A DNA stretch of 64,000 nucleotides from Verrucomicrobiota bacterium (GCA_023269675.1 JAHFSX010000012.1:62001-126000), one strand, 5' to 3'; shown: positions 1 through 10,508, numbered from the stretch's first letter. Translations and numbers: made by a program. Notes: generated by a model from the letters alone, not told the origin.

Positions 1-1162
1 TCGTGATGGAGTGAACCGTTTCGCCCGCGCTTAGCGACTTCAGGAACCCTTTGTGGACGGCATCGGTGTAGCCCGGCGGCGGGTTCGTGAGCAGCAGGGC
101 GGGCGGCACGCCGTGTGGGTACTGCTTGAACACCGCGCACCAGGTGTTGTCCTGGATGTGCTGCGCGGGGTTGACCGCATCGCTGGTGCAGTTGCCGACG
201 CGGTAGCGCGCGCCGGTGAGCGGGATGACGTCGCCGCATTCGGTGGCGTCGATGAGGATGCCGCTTTGGACGGTGCGCGTCTCGCGGCCCGCGGCGGTGA
301 CGCACGCGAGCTCCGCGCCCGTGACGGTGTCGCCGCGCTTGAGCACCTGGGCGACGCGGGCGCGCAGCGCGAGGTCGAGCGTGCCTTGGCCGCGCGCGTC
401 GGCCAGCATGACGTGCAGCAGGGTGCGGCCCACGCGCGGCTCGACGCACACGTGGCGGAACCAATAGGCGGTTTCGAAGGTGAGGTTGAGCGGCTGGTAG
501 TGCGCGGCGATGAGGCCGCAGAGCTCGCGGTAGAGGCCGCGCTCGCGGCAGAGGATGCCGCCCTCGTCCATGGAGGTCACGGCGGCGGCGTTCATCTGTC
601 CGCCGATCCAGTCGGTCTCCTCCAGCAGCAGCACGGAGCAGCCCATGCGCGCGGCCTGGATGGCGGCGCCGCACCCGCCCGTGCCCGCGCCGGCGATGAC
701 CACGTCGTAGCGCGGCTGGAGCTCCGCGGCGGGCGTGGCGGCCAGGGGCGCGGCGGTGAAGGGCCGCGTCGGGCGGACGGGCAGGCGCGACGCGATGCGG
801 CCGAGCAGGACAGCGAGGTTGGCGCTGCCGCAGGTGCGTCCGGCCGCGGTGGCCTTGATCCAGTAATCCGGCGAGCTGGTCACGCCGCGCTGGGCGAGCA
901 CAGCCAGGGCCTCCTGGATGTTGGCCACCGGCTTGAAGGCCTTGGTGGCCTGCACCAGCAGGGCGGCCGCCTGCTCGCCCGCGCACGTGTCGCCGGCGGT
1001 GAGGAGGCGCTCCCACTCCTCGGGGGCCGTGATGAGATCGCGTTCCGCAAGTGCCGCAAGGTCGCAGCGCACCTGCTCCACATCGGGTTTCTCAACGGCT
1101 GACGAGAGGAGCGGGCCGCCCAGCAGGGCGGCGACGAGGAGCGGGCGGAACGGTTTTTTCAT
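1..1162 (-). CDS. Secreted FAD-dependent oxidoreductase, C-terminus beyond window edge
   Basis: The frame stays open from an ATG at 1162 to base 1, giving 387 codons and no stop, so the gene is cut by the window. The N-terminus (MKKPFRPLLVAALLGGPLLSSA) is a signal peptide. About 110 residues of unassigned sequence follow, then a Rossmann dinucleotide-binding motif (YDVVIAGAGTGGCGAAIQAA, GxGxxG type) and the acidic strand end LLLEETDWIGGQ. This is the pattern of the FAD_oxidored family (PF12831), whose members are often exported in PVC bacteria and sometimes labelled putative xanthan lyases. The substrate cannot be read from the sequence. It is followed on the opposite side by the giant CotH protein gene, 16 bases upstream on the same strand. 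Confidence 0.85.
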   Translation of the reverse strand, partial: MKKPFRPLLVAALLGGPLLSSAVEKPDVEQVRCDLAALAERDLITAPEEWERLLTAGDTCAGEQAAALLVQATKAFKPVANIQEALAVLAQRGVTSSPDYWIKATAAGRTCGSANLAVLLGRIASRLPVRPTRPFTAAPLAATPAAELQPRYDVVIAGAGTGGCGAAIQAARMGCSVLLLEETDWIGGQMNAAAVTSMDEGGILCRERGLYRELCGLIAAHYQPLNLTFETAYWFRHVCVEPRVGRTLLHVMLADARGQGTLDLALRARVAQVLKRGDTVTGAELACVTAAGRETRTVQSGILIDATECGDVIPLTGARYRVGNCTSDAVNPAQHIQDNTWCAVFKQYPHGVPPALLLTNPPPGYTDAVHKGFLKSLSAGETVHSIT

Positions 1163-1178
1163 TCGAGCGCTTTGCATG

Positions 1179-4100
1179 TTAGGGACGGGTCTGGATGATG
1201 CGGAAGAACGCGTTGGTGGGCGAGCCGAACAGGGCGGGGACCGCGGTGTAGGTGAGCGTGCCTCCGGTGCCTGCGAGCGGCGCGCCGGGATTGACGGGTT
1301 GCCAATGGGTGCTGGTCAGATCGGGACACCATTCGATGGTGTAGAGGGTATCCGCCTTGCTCTCCCACCGCAAGGTGAAGGTGTCAGAAGCGGCCGCGGC
1401 GAGGGCCGCGGCCTGCAGCGGCTGGGTGTCGACCGCGAGGGTGAAGATGGTGGAGAGGTCGCTGCCCGCGTTGTCGGAGGCGGACACCTCGACGGTGAAC
1501 GGCCCGGTTTGCGCGGGCGCGGGGCGCCACTGCAGCAGACCCGTGTCCGGGTCGAGCGTGAGGCCGTCCGGCCCCGAGGTCAGCGTGTAGGTGAAGCGGT
1601 TGGGCGGCAGGTCGGGGTCGTCATAACGCAGGCGCGTGGCAAACGCTTCGTTGCGCCAGAGGGTGAAGAGGGTGGGCGAGCGGCAGACCGGCGGCTGATT
1701 GACTTCATGGACGGTGACGGTGATGTTGGTGGAGACGCGGACGGCGGGGTCGCCGGCATCCTCCGCGGTCACGGTGATGAGGTTGGTGCAGGGGCCGTCG
1801 ATTTCGCCGGTGGTCCAGGTGAAGAGGCCGGTCTGGGCGTCGAACGTGGCGTTGGAGGGGACCGCGCCCGACAGGCACAGGCGGGTTGCCGTGGGATAGG
1901 GAGGGTACTCTGCGGCGCGCGTGACGGGAACCGTGAAGGTGACGGTCGCGCCTTCGTCGACGGACAGGTTGGTGACCGCGCCGAGGATCGGCCGGCTCGG
2001 CGTCTCCAGGACCTTGAGCGTGAGCAGAACCTCGTCGCAGCCGGTGACGCTCGGCCCGTCGGCGAAGAAGCCGCAGACGCGGAGGGGGTAGAGGCCGGGG
2101 CCCTGGGCTTCCGAGGGCGTCCACGCGAGCGTGCCGCTGGCGTCGTCGAAGGTCACGCCTGCGGGCAGGGCGGGCGCTCCGGCCGGATAGAGGCGGAAGG
2201 CGAAGTTTGCGGGCCGCGCGTCGAGGAAGGCGTTGGTGTGACTGAAGGCCTGCTCTTCGCGCAGGAGCTGGAGCGCGGGCTGCGCGAGCAGGGCGGAGGC
2301 GAAACGCGGGTTACGGTTGGGCTGGCCCGGCGTGGGCAGGCAGAAGGAGACGAGCTCGCCGTCGGCGCCGTTGAGCCAGCGGCCCATGCTGACGGTGCCG
2401 AGTTGTTCGGCGGCATATTGCAGCAGGTCGACGAGGCCCAGCGACGGGCTGAAGAGGCAGATCTGGTCGCCGTCCTTGCTTAAGCCGAACGGCGCCTGCA
2501 GGTTGGCCGGGTCAAACGGCAGCGCCGTCGATTTAGTCGCCCCGGTCCAGATGCGTAGGGCCTGGCCGGGGGCGAGCGCGACCCCGTTGGTGAGGATCAG
2601 GGCTTTTGTGGCGCGCAGGTCGGGCGTGGGCGGCGTCTCGCTGGTGAGCGTGTCGGTGACCACATAGCCGCTGAGGTCGACCGTCTCGGTGCCATCGTTG
2701 AACAGCTCGAGCCAGTCGTCCTTCTTGCCGGTGAGCGGATTGACGAAGAGCTCGTTCACCGCCATGAACTCGTTGATGACGATGCGGCAGGCGGGCTTGT
2801 CGGCGCGGTTGGAGGCGGCGGGAGTGGCGGGGTTGAGCCAGCGGCGCGGGTTGGAGGCCCAGTCGGGGAACGCGCCCCAGGCCGCATCGGCGGGACAGTC
2901 GGCGAGCCGCAGGTAGTCGATGGCTACGTCACGGCCGTCAACCGGCCCGCGCAGCAACAGCATGCCGGTTGCGAAGTCGAAACGGAATGTGGCGTGGAGG
3001 TCGCCGGGTACAGACTCCTCCGGCTCCCCGTCGAGCCAGACGCGCAGGAAGGCGCCGGGAGCGATGGCGGCGTTGGCCGGGAAAGCCCAGCCCGGGTCGG
3101 CGGCGGCGGTGGCGAGCGACCAGCCCGCGAGCGAGACCGCAGACGTCTGGCTGTTGAAGAGCTCCACCCACGGCTCGTGCTCGCCGGCGGCGTCGACGGG
3201 CCCGGAGACGTTGCGCGACTGCACCTCGTTGAGCCAGACGCCGGGCAGGGAAGTGAGGGTGGTGTTGAGGACGTTGGACGCGCCGGGCGAGCAGGCGTTG
3301 GTCAGGGTGGTGACGATGTCAAGCGTCATGCCGAAGACGAGGTCGGAGCTGGTGGTCACATTCTGGTGCACGCTCGCGGCCAGCGTGTTGGTGCCCTTGC
3401 GCAGCGCCGAAGCGGGCAACGTGACGGGGTTTCCAAGCTGGGCGTCAGACACCAGCCCGCTGAACGTGGCGTCGGTGACGGTGCCGGTCGGCATGAGCGC
3501 GGAGCGGTGGAGCTCCTGTCCGTTCAGGTAGAAGACCGCGCCGTCGTCCAGCATGTAGGTGAGCCGCAGCGCAGCGCAGGCGGGGTCGCCGTTAAAGGCG
3601 AACGCCGTGCGGTAATAGTAAACGAGCCGGGATGACAGGGCGTTCGTGGTGGCCAGCGGAATCGGCAGCACAGCGTTCTCCTTGCCGAGCGGGCCGGGGC
3701 CGGAGGGCCAGGCGCCGTCGTTGAAATTGGTGGCGGTCCAGCTGTCGCCGGGATAGCCGCTCAAATAATATTTCCACGTCATGTTCCACGGCACGGTGTT
3801 CGTAAGGGTCTGCACCGTCTCGGCCGTCCAGTTCGCCACGCGGTTGTTGTCGAGAGCCGGATTAATGAGGCGCAGGGAGGCGCCGGGCGACACGGCCGCG
3901 GACCACGGATCAGCCGCCTCGTACACGACGCGGTCGAGGACCGGATCGTCAGGCTCGAAGCCGGCGGCCGGCCGTTTGAGCAGCAGCGTGCCCGCGGCCG
4001 GGAGCGTGCCGCTGAACGCGCCCGCCACTTTGGCCGTCAGATTGGATCCGTAAGTGAAGGCGAAGACGGCGGGATTCTCCGTGACCAAGAGCAGTTCGCC

Positions 4101-7100
4101 GGGCCGCAGCGTCGTGCCGTTGGGGAAGGTGAAGCTCACCGCGCCGGCAAGGGAGAAGCCGGAGAGGTTCATCAGCGTGGCCCTGGAGCGGTTGGCGATC
4201 TCCACATAGGCCGCGCCGTTGGTCGCCGGCGTATGCATGATCTCCGAGATGTTGAGATAACCGTCCATGGGCTCGAGCGGCGCGCCGGTGTAGGCGATGG
4301 CGAAGTTGACCGTTCCGTTCGGCAGCACGCCGCCGTTCTCGGTAAGGCCCACGACCTTGAAGTCGTTGGTGCCGCTGTCGAGGACGACTTGGGCGGTCCA
4401 GTTGGAGGGGGACGTCCAGCTGATTACAGATTCGGCGCCGTTAATGAGGATCGAGGTGACTCCGAAAGGCGCCAGGCCGGTCAAGGTCACCACATTGTTG
4501 GTGGACGTGGAGACGGCGGACGCGGGCGAGACGACCGCGAACGCGGCGGCTTGGGCGGCGGCGAGCTGAGCCACGACGTTGGTGCGGCGGATATCGACGT
4601 TGGTGAAGAAGGCGGCATAGTCAGTGTCGCCGTTCAGCGCCGTCGCGTCGGCGCGCAGGGCGTCGTATTTGGAGCGCGTGTAAGCGCGCAAGGCGGAGCT
4701 GTTGGCGGCGGCCATGAGTTTTTCGACGGCGCGCCAGAAGATGCGGGCGACGAGGGGCGTCTTCAGGAAGGTCCGCATGGTCGGGTCGTCGGTTTGAAAA
4801 CTTGCGATCATCGGATCGATGGTCTCCGTGAGCGGGCGGCTCGTGCCGAAGTTGTAATCAAGGTCCCACGCGATGAGCTGCCAGCCGTCGGCGCTGTCGT
4901 AGAGGTACATGTTCTTGCCGCGGCTGTACCCGTAACTGTCGTAGTTGCCGACGAACTGGTTCGCGGCGATCACGGGCACGAAGTCGGCCAGGTTGATCTT
5001 CTCCTGGATGCCGCTGGCGTAGAGCGCCGTGTTGGTGACGTTCAGCGTCTCCACGAGGTCAAAGAAGTTGGTGTAGTCGTTGGCGCGGAAGGTGTCGTAG
5101 CCGCGCTTGAGCCAGTTCCAGCGGTAGCGGCCGAGCTTGAGCGCCGGCCCGGAGCCGTCCGGCGCGGGGGTGGTGTACTTCTGCAGGCGGGCGGTGGTGA
5201 TGTCGAAGGCGGTGATGCCGAGGTTGTATTCGAACCAGTCGTCGACCTTGAAGAAGTCGTTGTCGGAGTCTTCCGGGAACCAGTGCTTGAGCACGCCGGC
5301 GTTGGGCTTCTCGGTGTCCTCGTAGATCTTCTTGGGGTTCTGTTCGGCGCCGTTGGCGTAGACATGCACATAGCGGCGGTACATGTGGGGGATGGCGAGG
5401 GCGTGGACAAGCGAGTAGCAGAACTGCTCGCGGACGGCGATGGTGTCGCTGCCGAGGTTGCCGATGGTGGAGAGCACCACGCCGTCGTCGTCCAGCAACG
5501 TGTCGTCGCTGGGGAAGTTGGCCTCGTAGTCGATGCTGGCGCCGGCGTTGATGGGCGCGCTGTAGCCGCTGTGGAACGGGCTGCCCGAATACTGCATGCC
5601 GGCGCCGTAGATCACGCGGCTGGTGCCGTAGAGGAAGGTCGCGTCCACCGGCTCGTTGCTGGCCTTGTCGCGGGCGGTCCAGTAGGCGACGTTCTCCTTG
5701 GTCATCCAGAAGCGGTAGACGCCGAACGCGCGGCTGTCGAGCGGCTCGTTGAAGCGCACGAGGCACTCGCGGGCCGGCGCGTTGGCGGGGAACCGCGCCC
5801 GCGCGGTCTGCGCATGGCTGTCGGCGGCCTCGACGTAAAAGGCGACCAGCGTGTTGTTCGACTGGCCCGCCGGGATCTCGCCCGCGTAGAAGCCGCCGAG
5901 GGCGGGAACCATGGGCACCGCGTTGGTGCCGGCCAGCCCCTCGACGCGATAGTAGAGCGTGAGGGCTGAGAGGCCGTCGGGATCGCGTGCGCGGGCGTAG
6001 ACGGTGATCTTCTCGCCGTTGCGCGGCAGGACCGGCTGGTGGCTGACGTCGCAGAGGGCGGGCGCGGCATTGGCGCGGGCGCGGCTGTTGGCCTGGCCGG
6101 GGCTGCCGAGGGCGCGGGTCGTGAGGATGCTGCCGCTGGCTTCCAGCCAGCTGCCGCGCGTGCGGACGAGGAGCTCCGGACAGCCGGCGAGCCAGCGGGC
6201 GCGCACGCTGATCGTGCCGGTTCCGCTCTTGGCCAGCGTGGCGCCCATCAGGCCGCGGACGATATTCATGCCGTTGTGGCAGCGGTCGGTCGCGCGCAGG
6301 TGCAGCACGCGGCTGCCGTCCGGCGCGGCGTCGGCGGTCTCGATCGCCGAGTGGTCGTGCGTGCCCAGGAAGCGCCAGTCCGCGGTGTCAGACTCGAACG
6401 ACGGGTTGTTCACCAGGTTCGCGCCGCCGGAGAGCTTGACCTCCACGGCGTCGACCAGGCATTCGCCGCCGTCCATGAGGCCGACGTTGACCGCGTTGGG
6501 GTCGCCGTTCGTGGTGCTGAACCCGTTGTCGATCGCGCCGGTGAACGACAGCGTGACCCAGCCGCTCTTCTGCGTCTCGTCGCTCGCGGCCCAGCATCGC
6601 GCGAGGCGCGGGTCGCCGCGCGGGTCGATGCGCTCCAGCGAGCTGCCGCCGCCGTCGGCGAGCTTGTCCCACTCGCCGCCGTCGCGGTAAGTGACCTCCT
6701 CGACGACGGCGTTCTTCAGGACCGGCACGGGGTTCGTGGGGTCGGCGGTGTCCATCACAATGACCGGCCTGGAGAGCGTGACGGTGTCGCGCGTGTTGTT
6801 GAGCGTGCCCGCGTAGCCGCCTGCCGTCATGAGCGACGCGCGGTCGGGATACAGGGCGGCCAGCTTGGTGCGGGAGTGCGGCACGATCAGGTAGCCGTTG
6901 GCGGGGATCGTTTCCGCGAAGGTGTAGGCGGGCCCGCCGCCGAGCTTCCAGCCGGTGAGGTCCAGCGCGTTCGTGCCGGGGTTGAACAGTTCGATGTATT
7001 CGTCGTCGTTGTCCTCGGAGATGGGGTGGTACATGATCTCGCTGATCACGACATCAGCGGGGCTGCGCTCGGCGTTCACGCCGGCGGGCGTGGGCGACCC

Positions 7101-9116
7101 GAGGCGGCTCCACGCGGCGTCGCCGTCGGGACAGCGTCCGAAGGCGACGCCGATCTCCTGGTCGTTGAAGCGGTTCACGTCGATCACGCCGAGGCCCGTG
7201 CCAGCGGGGGCCAAGAGCCAGAGCGTGTCGCCGTCGCCGTTGATCTTGAAGCCGAGGGCGGTCTCGTCGAAGGCGAGGAGGCCGCGTCCGGGGAGGACCG
7301 TGCCGCCGGGGATGGCGAAGCCCGCGGAGGAGGGCGCGCCGCGCGCGATGACGCAGCCGGCGAGGGAGACGGCGGAGGTCGAGGCATTGTGGAGCTCCAC
7401 GAACCCCGGCGTGGTTCCGGCGTGCGCCAGGATCTCGTTGAACATCACGGCTTCATAGGTGGCCGGGCGTGCGGGCTCGGCGGCGCCGGGCGACCCGCCG
7501 GGGCGGGCGCTGGCGGCCCAGCCGTCAGCTTCGCGGTCGCCGTAAGAGGGGCGGGCCAGCACCAGCGAGTGATCCGAACCGTCGGCGGCGACCGGCCAGG
7601 GCGGGCCGTCGGCGTAGTCGATGGTGGTGATCCAGGCGCCCAGCTCGTCTTTGAGCGTGATGCCGCTCGTGCCGTCGAAGGCCGCGGCTCCGAAGCCGCC
7701 GATCACGTTGGAGATGCCGCAGACCGCGGCGACGTCGGCGGGGGCCGGCGCCACCGCCAGATAGCTGTTGGCCGACATCACAGTGCCGGAGGGGACCGTG
7801 TAGTCGAACGCGCCCGAGAACCGGTAGCCGCCGATGTCCTGGTAATAAGGGTTGGAGTTGTAGAGCTCGACGTAGCGGGTGTCGCGGCCGTCGGTGCGCG
7901 GGGCGGGCGTGTGCTGGATCTCGGTGACGGCGAGCGCCGTACGGCGGGACGAGGGTCCGGGCGGCTCGACGCCGCCGCGCAGGAGGGCGACCGGCGTCGC
8001 GGCCCAGGCCGGGGGCGAGAAGGCGTAGCTCGAGAGCGTCAGGGTGTTGGCCGGCGCGGCGCAGTCGGCGACCGTCAGCGCAAGGGTGTAAGCGCCGCCG
8101 GCCGCGAGCGGGTCGGCGAGGCGCAAGGTCACGTTGGTGGCGCCATCCAGCAGCGTCGCGGTGACGACGGTGGTGCCGGAAACGGCGAAGGCCGTGTTGC
8201 TGAGGCTGGCGGCCAGCAGGGGCTCGGAGAAGGACAGGGTTAGCGAACGGCGGTCGTGCGGCATGAACCAGCGGGTGAGTGCCGGCGGCACCCGGTCGGG
8301 CACGAAGGTGTAGCGCGCGGTCTGGCTGGTGACCACCCCGCCGGGGGCGGAGAGCCGGCAGCGGAAGAGGCGGTTGCTGTTGGCCAGATCCGCCAGGCAG
8401 GCGTATACGGCCTGGGTGGCGGCGGCGATGTCATCGCCGTCCTTCTGCCACTGGTAGCTCAGGCCGTATTTGCGCGCGGCTTCCACGGCGAACGCCACGT
8501 TCTGCTTTCCGGCGTACTGCTCGTAGAGTTCAACCGAGGCCGGCTGGGTCTTGACGGCCGGCACCTCCAGGTAGGGCTGCATGACCTCGGGGGGGATGAC
8601 GCTGGTGACGCCGGAGCCGGGAACCAGCCAGGCGACCGCCAGGTTGTCGCCACCCGCCCCTTCCTTGTGCAGCGCCTCAAGGTAATAGCGGGTTCCGGCG
8701 GTGAGCGGGATGGCGGCCGAACACTGCGCGACTAAGGAGGTCCAGACGCGCGCGCCGGTGTACGAGGCGACGTACGCGATGCGCCGCCGCGAGGCGGGCA
8801 GGGCGTTGGTGCCCAGCCAGAGTTCGCTGTTGTCGTCGGAAGCGATCCAGAAGGTGTAGCTGCCGGTGACGGTGGGCGCGATCAAGGCGCGCAGGCGCTG
8901 GCCATAGTAGTCGCCGAGGTTCGTGGCGGTTTCCAGCACGCCGTTGGTGACCTCATCGGTCGTCGGCGAATTGGGGAAAACGGGCGCGTTGGTCAGGTTC
9001 GCGACGGAGCCGCCCGCGATATTGGAATAAAATTCGCGGTAGAAGCCTTGTTGCGCGCAGGCCGACAGGCAAAACAAGCCGAGAACCGCCGAGAGGGTCG
9101 CGACACGCGTTTTCAT
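1179..9116 (-). CDS. Giant secreted CotH-kinase / lamin-tail-domain protein (2645 aa)
   Basis: The ATG at 9116 is chosen because GGGGTG lies just upstream and MKTRVATLSAVLGLFCLSACAQ is a signal peptide, possibly a lipoprotein one. A longer in-frame start at 9218 would run into the next gene. Approximate domains: PA14 (25-165), Ig-like (190-275), Big_5-like (277-370), lamin-tail domains near 397, 559 and 689 (e.g. VISEIMYHP..EYIELFNPG), a CotH-like kinase fold (1130-1470, with the hallmark WDLDYNFG near 1418), another lamin-tail near 1620, a galactose-binding-like domain (1780-1935), lamin-tails near 1960 and 2115, and cadherin-like/He_PIG domains (2300-2560). The last ~80 residues hold a 'YTIEWCPDLT' tail common in PVC secreted proteins. 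CotH kinases phosphorylate secreted proteins in Bacillus spores. The role here is unknown and probably lies at the cell surface. Confidence 0.9.
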   Translation of the reverse strand: MKTRVATLSAVLGLFCLSACAQQGFYREFYSNIAGGSVANLTNAPVFPNSPTTDEVTNGVLETATNLGDYYGQRLRALIAPTVTGSYTFWIASDDNSELWLGTNALPASRRRIAYVASYTGARVWTSLVAQCSAAIPLTAGTRYYLEALHKEGAGGDNLAVAWLVPGSGVTSVIPPEVMQPYLEVPAVKTQPASVELYEQYAGKQNVAFAVEAARKYGLSYQWQKDGDDIAAATQAVYACLADLANSNRLFRCRLSAPGGVVTSQTARYTFVPDRVPPALTRWFMPHDRRSLTLSFSEPLLAASLSNTAFAVSGTTVVTATLLDGATNVTLRLADPLAAGGAYTLALTVADCAAPANTLTLSSYAFSPPAWAATPVALLRGGVEPPGPSSRRTALAVTEIQHTPAPRTDGRDTRYVELYNSNPYYQDIGGYRFSGAFDYTVPSGTVMSANSYLAVAPAPADVAAVCGISNVIGGFGAAAFDGTSGITLKDELGAWITTIDYADGPPWPVAADGSDHSLVLARPSYGDREADGWAASARPGGSPGAAEPARPATYEAVMFNEILAHAGTTPGFVELHNASTSAVSLAGCVIARGAPSSAGFAIPGGTVLPGRGLLAFDETALGFKINGDGDTLWLLAPAGTGLGVIDVNRFNDQEIGVAFGRCPDGDAAWSRLGSPTPAGVNAERSPADVVISEIMYHPISEDNDDEYIELFNPGTNALDLTGWKLGGGPAYTFAETIPANGYLIVPHSRTKLAALYPDRASLMTAGGYAGTLNNTRDTVTLSRPVIVMDTADPTNPVPVLKNAVVEEVTYRDGGEWDKLADGGGSSLERIDPRGDPRLARCWAASDETQKSGWVTLSFTGAIDNGFSTTNGDPNAVNVGLMDGGECLVDAVEVKLSGGANLVNNPSFESDTADWRFLGTHDHSAIETADAAPDGSRVLHLRATDRCHNGMNIVRGLMGATLAKSGTGTISVRARWLAGCPELLVRTRGSWLEASGSILTTRALGSPGQANSRARANAAPALCDVSHQPVLPRNGEKITVYARARDPDGLSALTLYYRVEGLAGTNAVPMVPALGGFYAGEIPAGQSNNTLVAFYVEAADSHAQTARARFPANAPARECLVRFNEPLDSRAFGVYRFWMTKENVAYWTARDKASNEPVDATFLYGTSRVIYGAGMQYSGSPFHSGYSAPINAGASIDYEANFPSDDTLLDDDGVVLSTIGNLGSDTIAVREQFCYSLVHALAIPHMYRRYVHVYANGAEQNPKKIYEDTEKPNAGVLKHWFPEDSDNDFFKVDDWFEYNLGITAFDITTARLQKYTTPAPDGSGPALKLGRYRWNWLKRGYDTFRANDYTNFFDLVETLNVTNTALYASGIQEKINLADFVPVIAANQFVGNYDSYGYSRGKNMYLYDSADGWQLIAWDLDYNFGTSRPLTETIDPMIASFQTDDPTMRTFLKTPLVARIFWRAVEKLMAAANSSALRAYTRSKYDALRADATALNGDTDYAAFFTNVDIRRTNVVAQLAAAQAAAFAVVSPASAVSTSTNNVVTLTGLAPFGVTSILINGAESVISWTSPSNWTAQVVLDSGTNDFKVVGLTENGGVLPNGTVNFAIAYTGAPLEPMDGYLNISEIMHTPATNGAAYVEIANRSRATLMNLSGFSLAGAVSFTFPNGTTLRPGELLLVTENPAVFAFTYGSNLTAKVAGAFSGTLPAAGTLLLKRPAAGFEPDDPVLDRVVYEAADPWSAAVSPGASLRLINPALDNNRVANWTAETVQTLTNTVPWNMTWKYYLSGYPGDSWTATNFNDGAWPSGPGPLGKENAVLPIPLATTNALSSRLVYYYRTAFAFNGDPACAALRLTYMLDDGAVFYLNGQELHRSALMPTGTVTDATFSGLVSDAQLGNPVTLPASALRKGTNTLAASVHQNVTTSSDLVFGMTLDIVTTLTNACSPGASNVLNTTLTSLPGVWLNEVQSRNVSGPVDAAGEHEPWVELFNSQTSAVSLAGWSLATAAADPGWAFPANAAIAPGAFLRVWLDGEPEESVPGDLHATFRFDFATGMLLLRGPVDGRDVAIDYLRLADCPADAAWGAFPDWASNPRRWLNPATPAASNRADKPACRIVINEFMAVNELFVNPLTGKKDDWLELFNDGTETVDLSGYVVTDTLTSETPPTPDLRATKALILTNGVALAPGQALRIWTGATKSTALPFDPANLQAPFGLSKDGDQICLFSPSLGLVDLLQYAAEQLGTVSMGRWLNGADGELVSFCLPTPGQPNRNPRFASALLAQPALQLLREEQAFSHTNAFLDARPANFAFRLYPAGAPALPAGVTFDDASGTLAWTPSEAQGPGLYPLRVCGFFADGPSVTGCDEVLLTLKVLETPSRPILGAVTNLSVDEGATVTFTVPVTRAAEYPPYPTATRLCLSGAVPSNATFDAQTGLFTWTTGEIDGPCTNLITVTAEDAGDPAVRVSTNITVTVHEVNQPPVCRSPTLFTLWRNEAFATRLRYDDPDLPPNRFTYTLTSGPDGLTLDPDTGLLQWRPAPAQTGPFTVEVSASDNAGSDLSTIFTLAVDTQPLQAAALAAAASDTFTLRWESKADTLYTIEWCPDLTSTHWQPVNPGAPLAGTGGTLTYTAVPALFGSPTNAFFRIIQTRP

Positions 9117-9204
9117 GATACACCCCGGAACACCACAAACCCATAATAAATAGTACAGTGAAATGATAGTATACCGCGAGCAGGGTGCGCTCCGCAAGCC
9201 TGCG

Positions 9205-10386
9205 TCACAGGATAACAAGGGCGGGCGCGCAGGGGGTGAGGTTGACCATGCCCGAGGGGGTGACGAGGAAGGTGTCCTCCACGCCGACCGCGCCGGTGCC
9301 GGGGATCACGAATTTGGGTTCCAGCGCGATGCACATGCCGGCCTCGAGGATGTCCTTTGAGCGCGCCCCGAGCACGGGCTGCTCGTTGATGACCAGCCCC
9401 GTGCCGTGGCCGATGAATTTCGCCTTCTGGGCAAGCCCCATGAACCCGTCGGCGAGTCCGGCTTCGTCGGCCATCTTCAGGGCGAGGGTGTAGAGGTCTT
9501 CGCACCGCGTGCCGGGCACGCCGGCCGCGGCGACCGCGTGCTGGATGTCGATGGAGAGCTGGTGCGCGTCACAGGCTTTGGGCGCGAGATGTCCGATGGC
9601 GAAGGTCCGCGTGCAGTCGGTGAGATAGCCGTAGAAATTGCCCGCGATGTCCACCATCACGGCCATGCCGTCTTTCAGGACGGTGCCGCTCTGCCCCACG
9701 GGCAGCGAGGGGTGCAGGCCCGCGCCGCCGAGCGCGAAATCATACGGCGAGGCGGCGCCGCCGTTGTCGCCGGCGAGCACCGTGCCCATGAACCCCTCCA
9801 TGCTGGACCCCGCGATGCGGAAGAGCCCGAGGCTGCCCGCCTTCAGCATCAGCCGGAACATCTCGATCGACCAGGCCTGATCCGTCATGCCGGGCTCGTA
9901 GACCGAAGCGAACTGCGACACCACGGTGGCATGGCGGCTGCCGGTCTTTTTCATCACCTGGATTTCGTAGGGGGTCTTGACCGTGCGGCACTGGCGCACC
10001 AGGGCGGAGCCGTTGGCGGCCGCGGCTCCCGCAAAGAGCGTCGCGTAGCGCGTATAGTCGCTGAACGTGAGGTCGTCGCCCTCGAGCAGAAACTTTCCGG
10101 GCAGCGTCACGCCCGCGGCGCGCAGGATCTCGGGGATCTGTTCCGGTTTGCGGATCTCGGCCACGTTGGCGCCGGTGAGTCCGCAGGGGCGGCGCACGAA
10201 GAACCAGGGGGCGCCCTCGGCGGGCAGGTAGACAAAGCCCATGAAGATGCGGCCCGAGAGGTAGCAGAGGTTGACGTTTGAGCCGACCAGCAGCGCGTCG
10301 GCGCCGGACAGGCGCACCGCCTGCTGCAGCCGCGACCAGCGGTGTTTCAAATCGTCCATCAGTTCGGGGGTGTAGCGTGTGAACAT
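9205..10386 (-). CDS. M24-family Xaa-Pro aminopeptidase-like metallopeptidase
   Basis: The ATG at 10386 has a clear AAGGAGG nine bases upstream. The 393-aa product has an N-terminal creatinase-type domain (VGSNVNLCYLSG) and a C-terminal pita-bread fold. All five expected metal ligands are visible: the two Asp in VDIAG..TDCTRTF, His in GHGTGLVINE, Glu in ALEPKF and Glu in GVEDTFLVT. Length and order fit cytosolic proline-specific dipeptidases/aminopeptidases (PepP/PepQ group). No signal peptide is seen. It lies 88 bases upstream of the CotH giant on the same strand and may supply the recycling of peptides, which is inference. Confidence 0.9.
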   Translation of the reverse strand: MFTRYTPELMDDLKHRWSRLQQAVRLSGADALLVGSNVNLCYLSGRIFMGFVYLPAEGAPWFFVRRPCGLTGANVAEIRKPEQIPEILRAAGVTLPGKFLLEGDDLTFSDYTRYATLFAGAAAANGSALVRQCRTVKTPYEIQVMKKTGSRHATVVSQFASVYEPGMTDQAWSIEMFRLMLKAGSLGLFRIAGSSMEGFMGTVLAGDNGGAASPYDFALGGAGLHPSLPVGQSGTVLKDGMAVMVDIAGNFYGYLTDCTRTFAIGHLAPKACDAHQLSIDIQHAVAAAGVPGTRCEDLYTLALKMADEAGLADGFMGLAQKAKFIGHGTGLVINEQPVLGARSKDILEAGMCIALEPKFVIPGTGAVGVEDTFLVTPSGMVNLTPCAPALVIL

Positions 10387-10508
10387 GGGCCTCGGCCTCC
10401 TTGTTTCGAAGAGCGGGCAGTATAGCAGAACCCCGTAAATACCAAATACGAAATGTTCAATCATCGGGAGCGGGCGCAGCCCCGTTCCATTGACCGTTAG
10501 ACTATCGA

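Noticed and set aside
4233..5969. Plus-strand open frame of 578 codons inside the CotH gene
   Set aside because: Antisense to a gene with clear domains; composition is Val/Gly/Arg/Asp-rich, the usual artefact of high-GC opposite strands.
6039..8243. 734-codon plus-strand frame
   Set aside because: Antisense shadow of the CotH/lamin-tail gene, with no domain and no ribosome-binding site.
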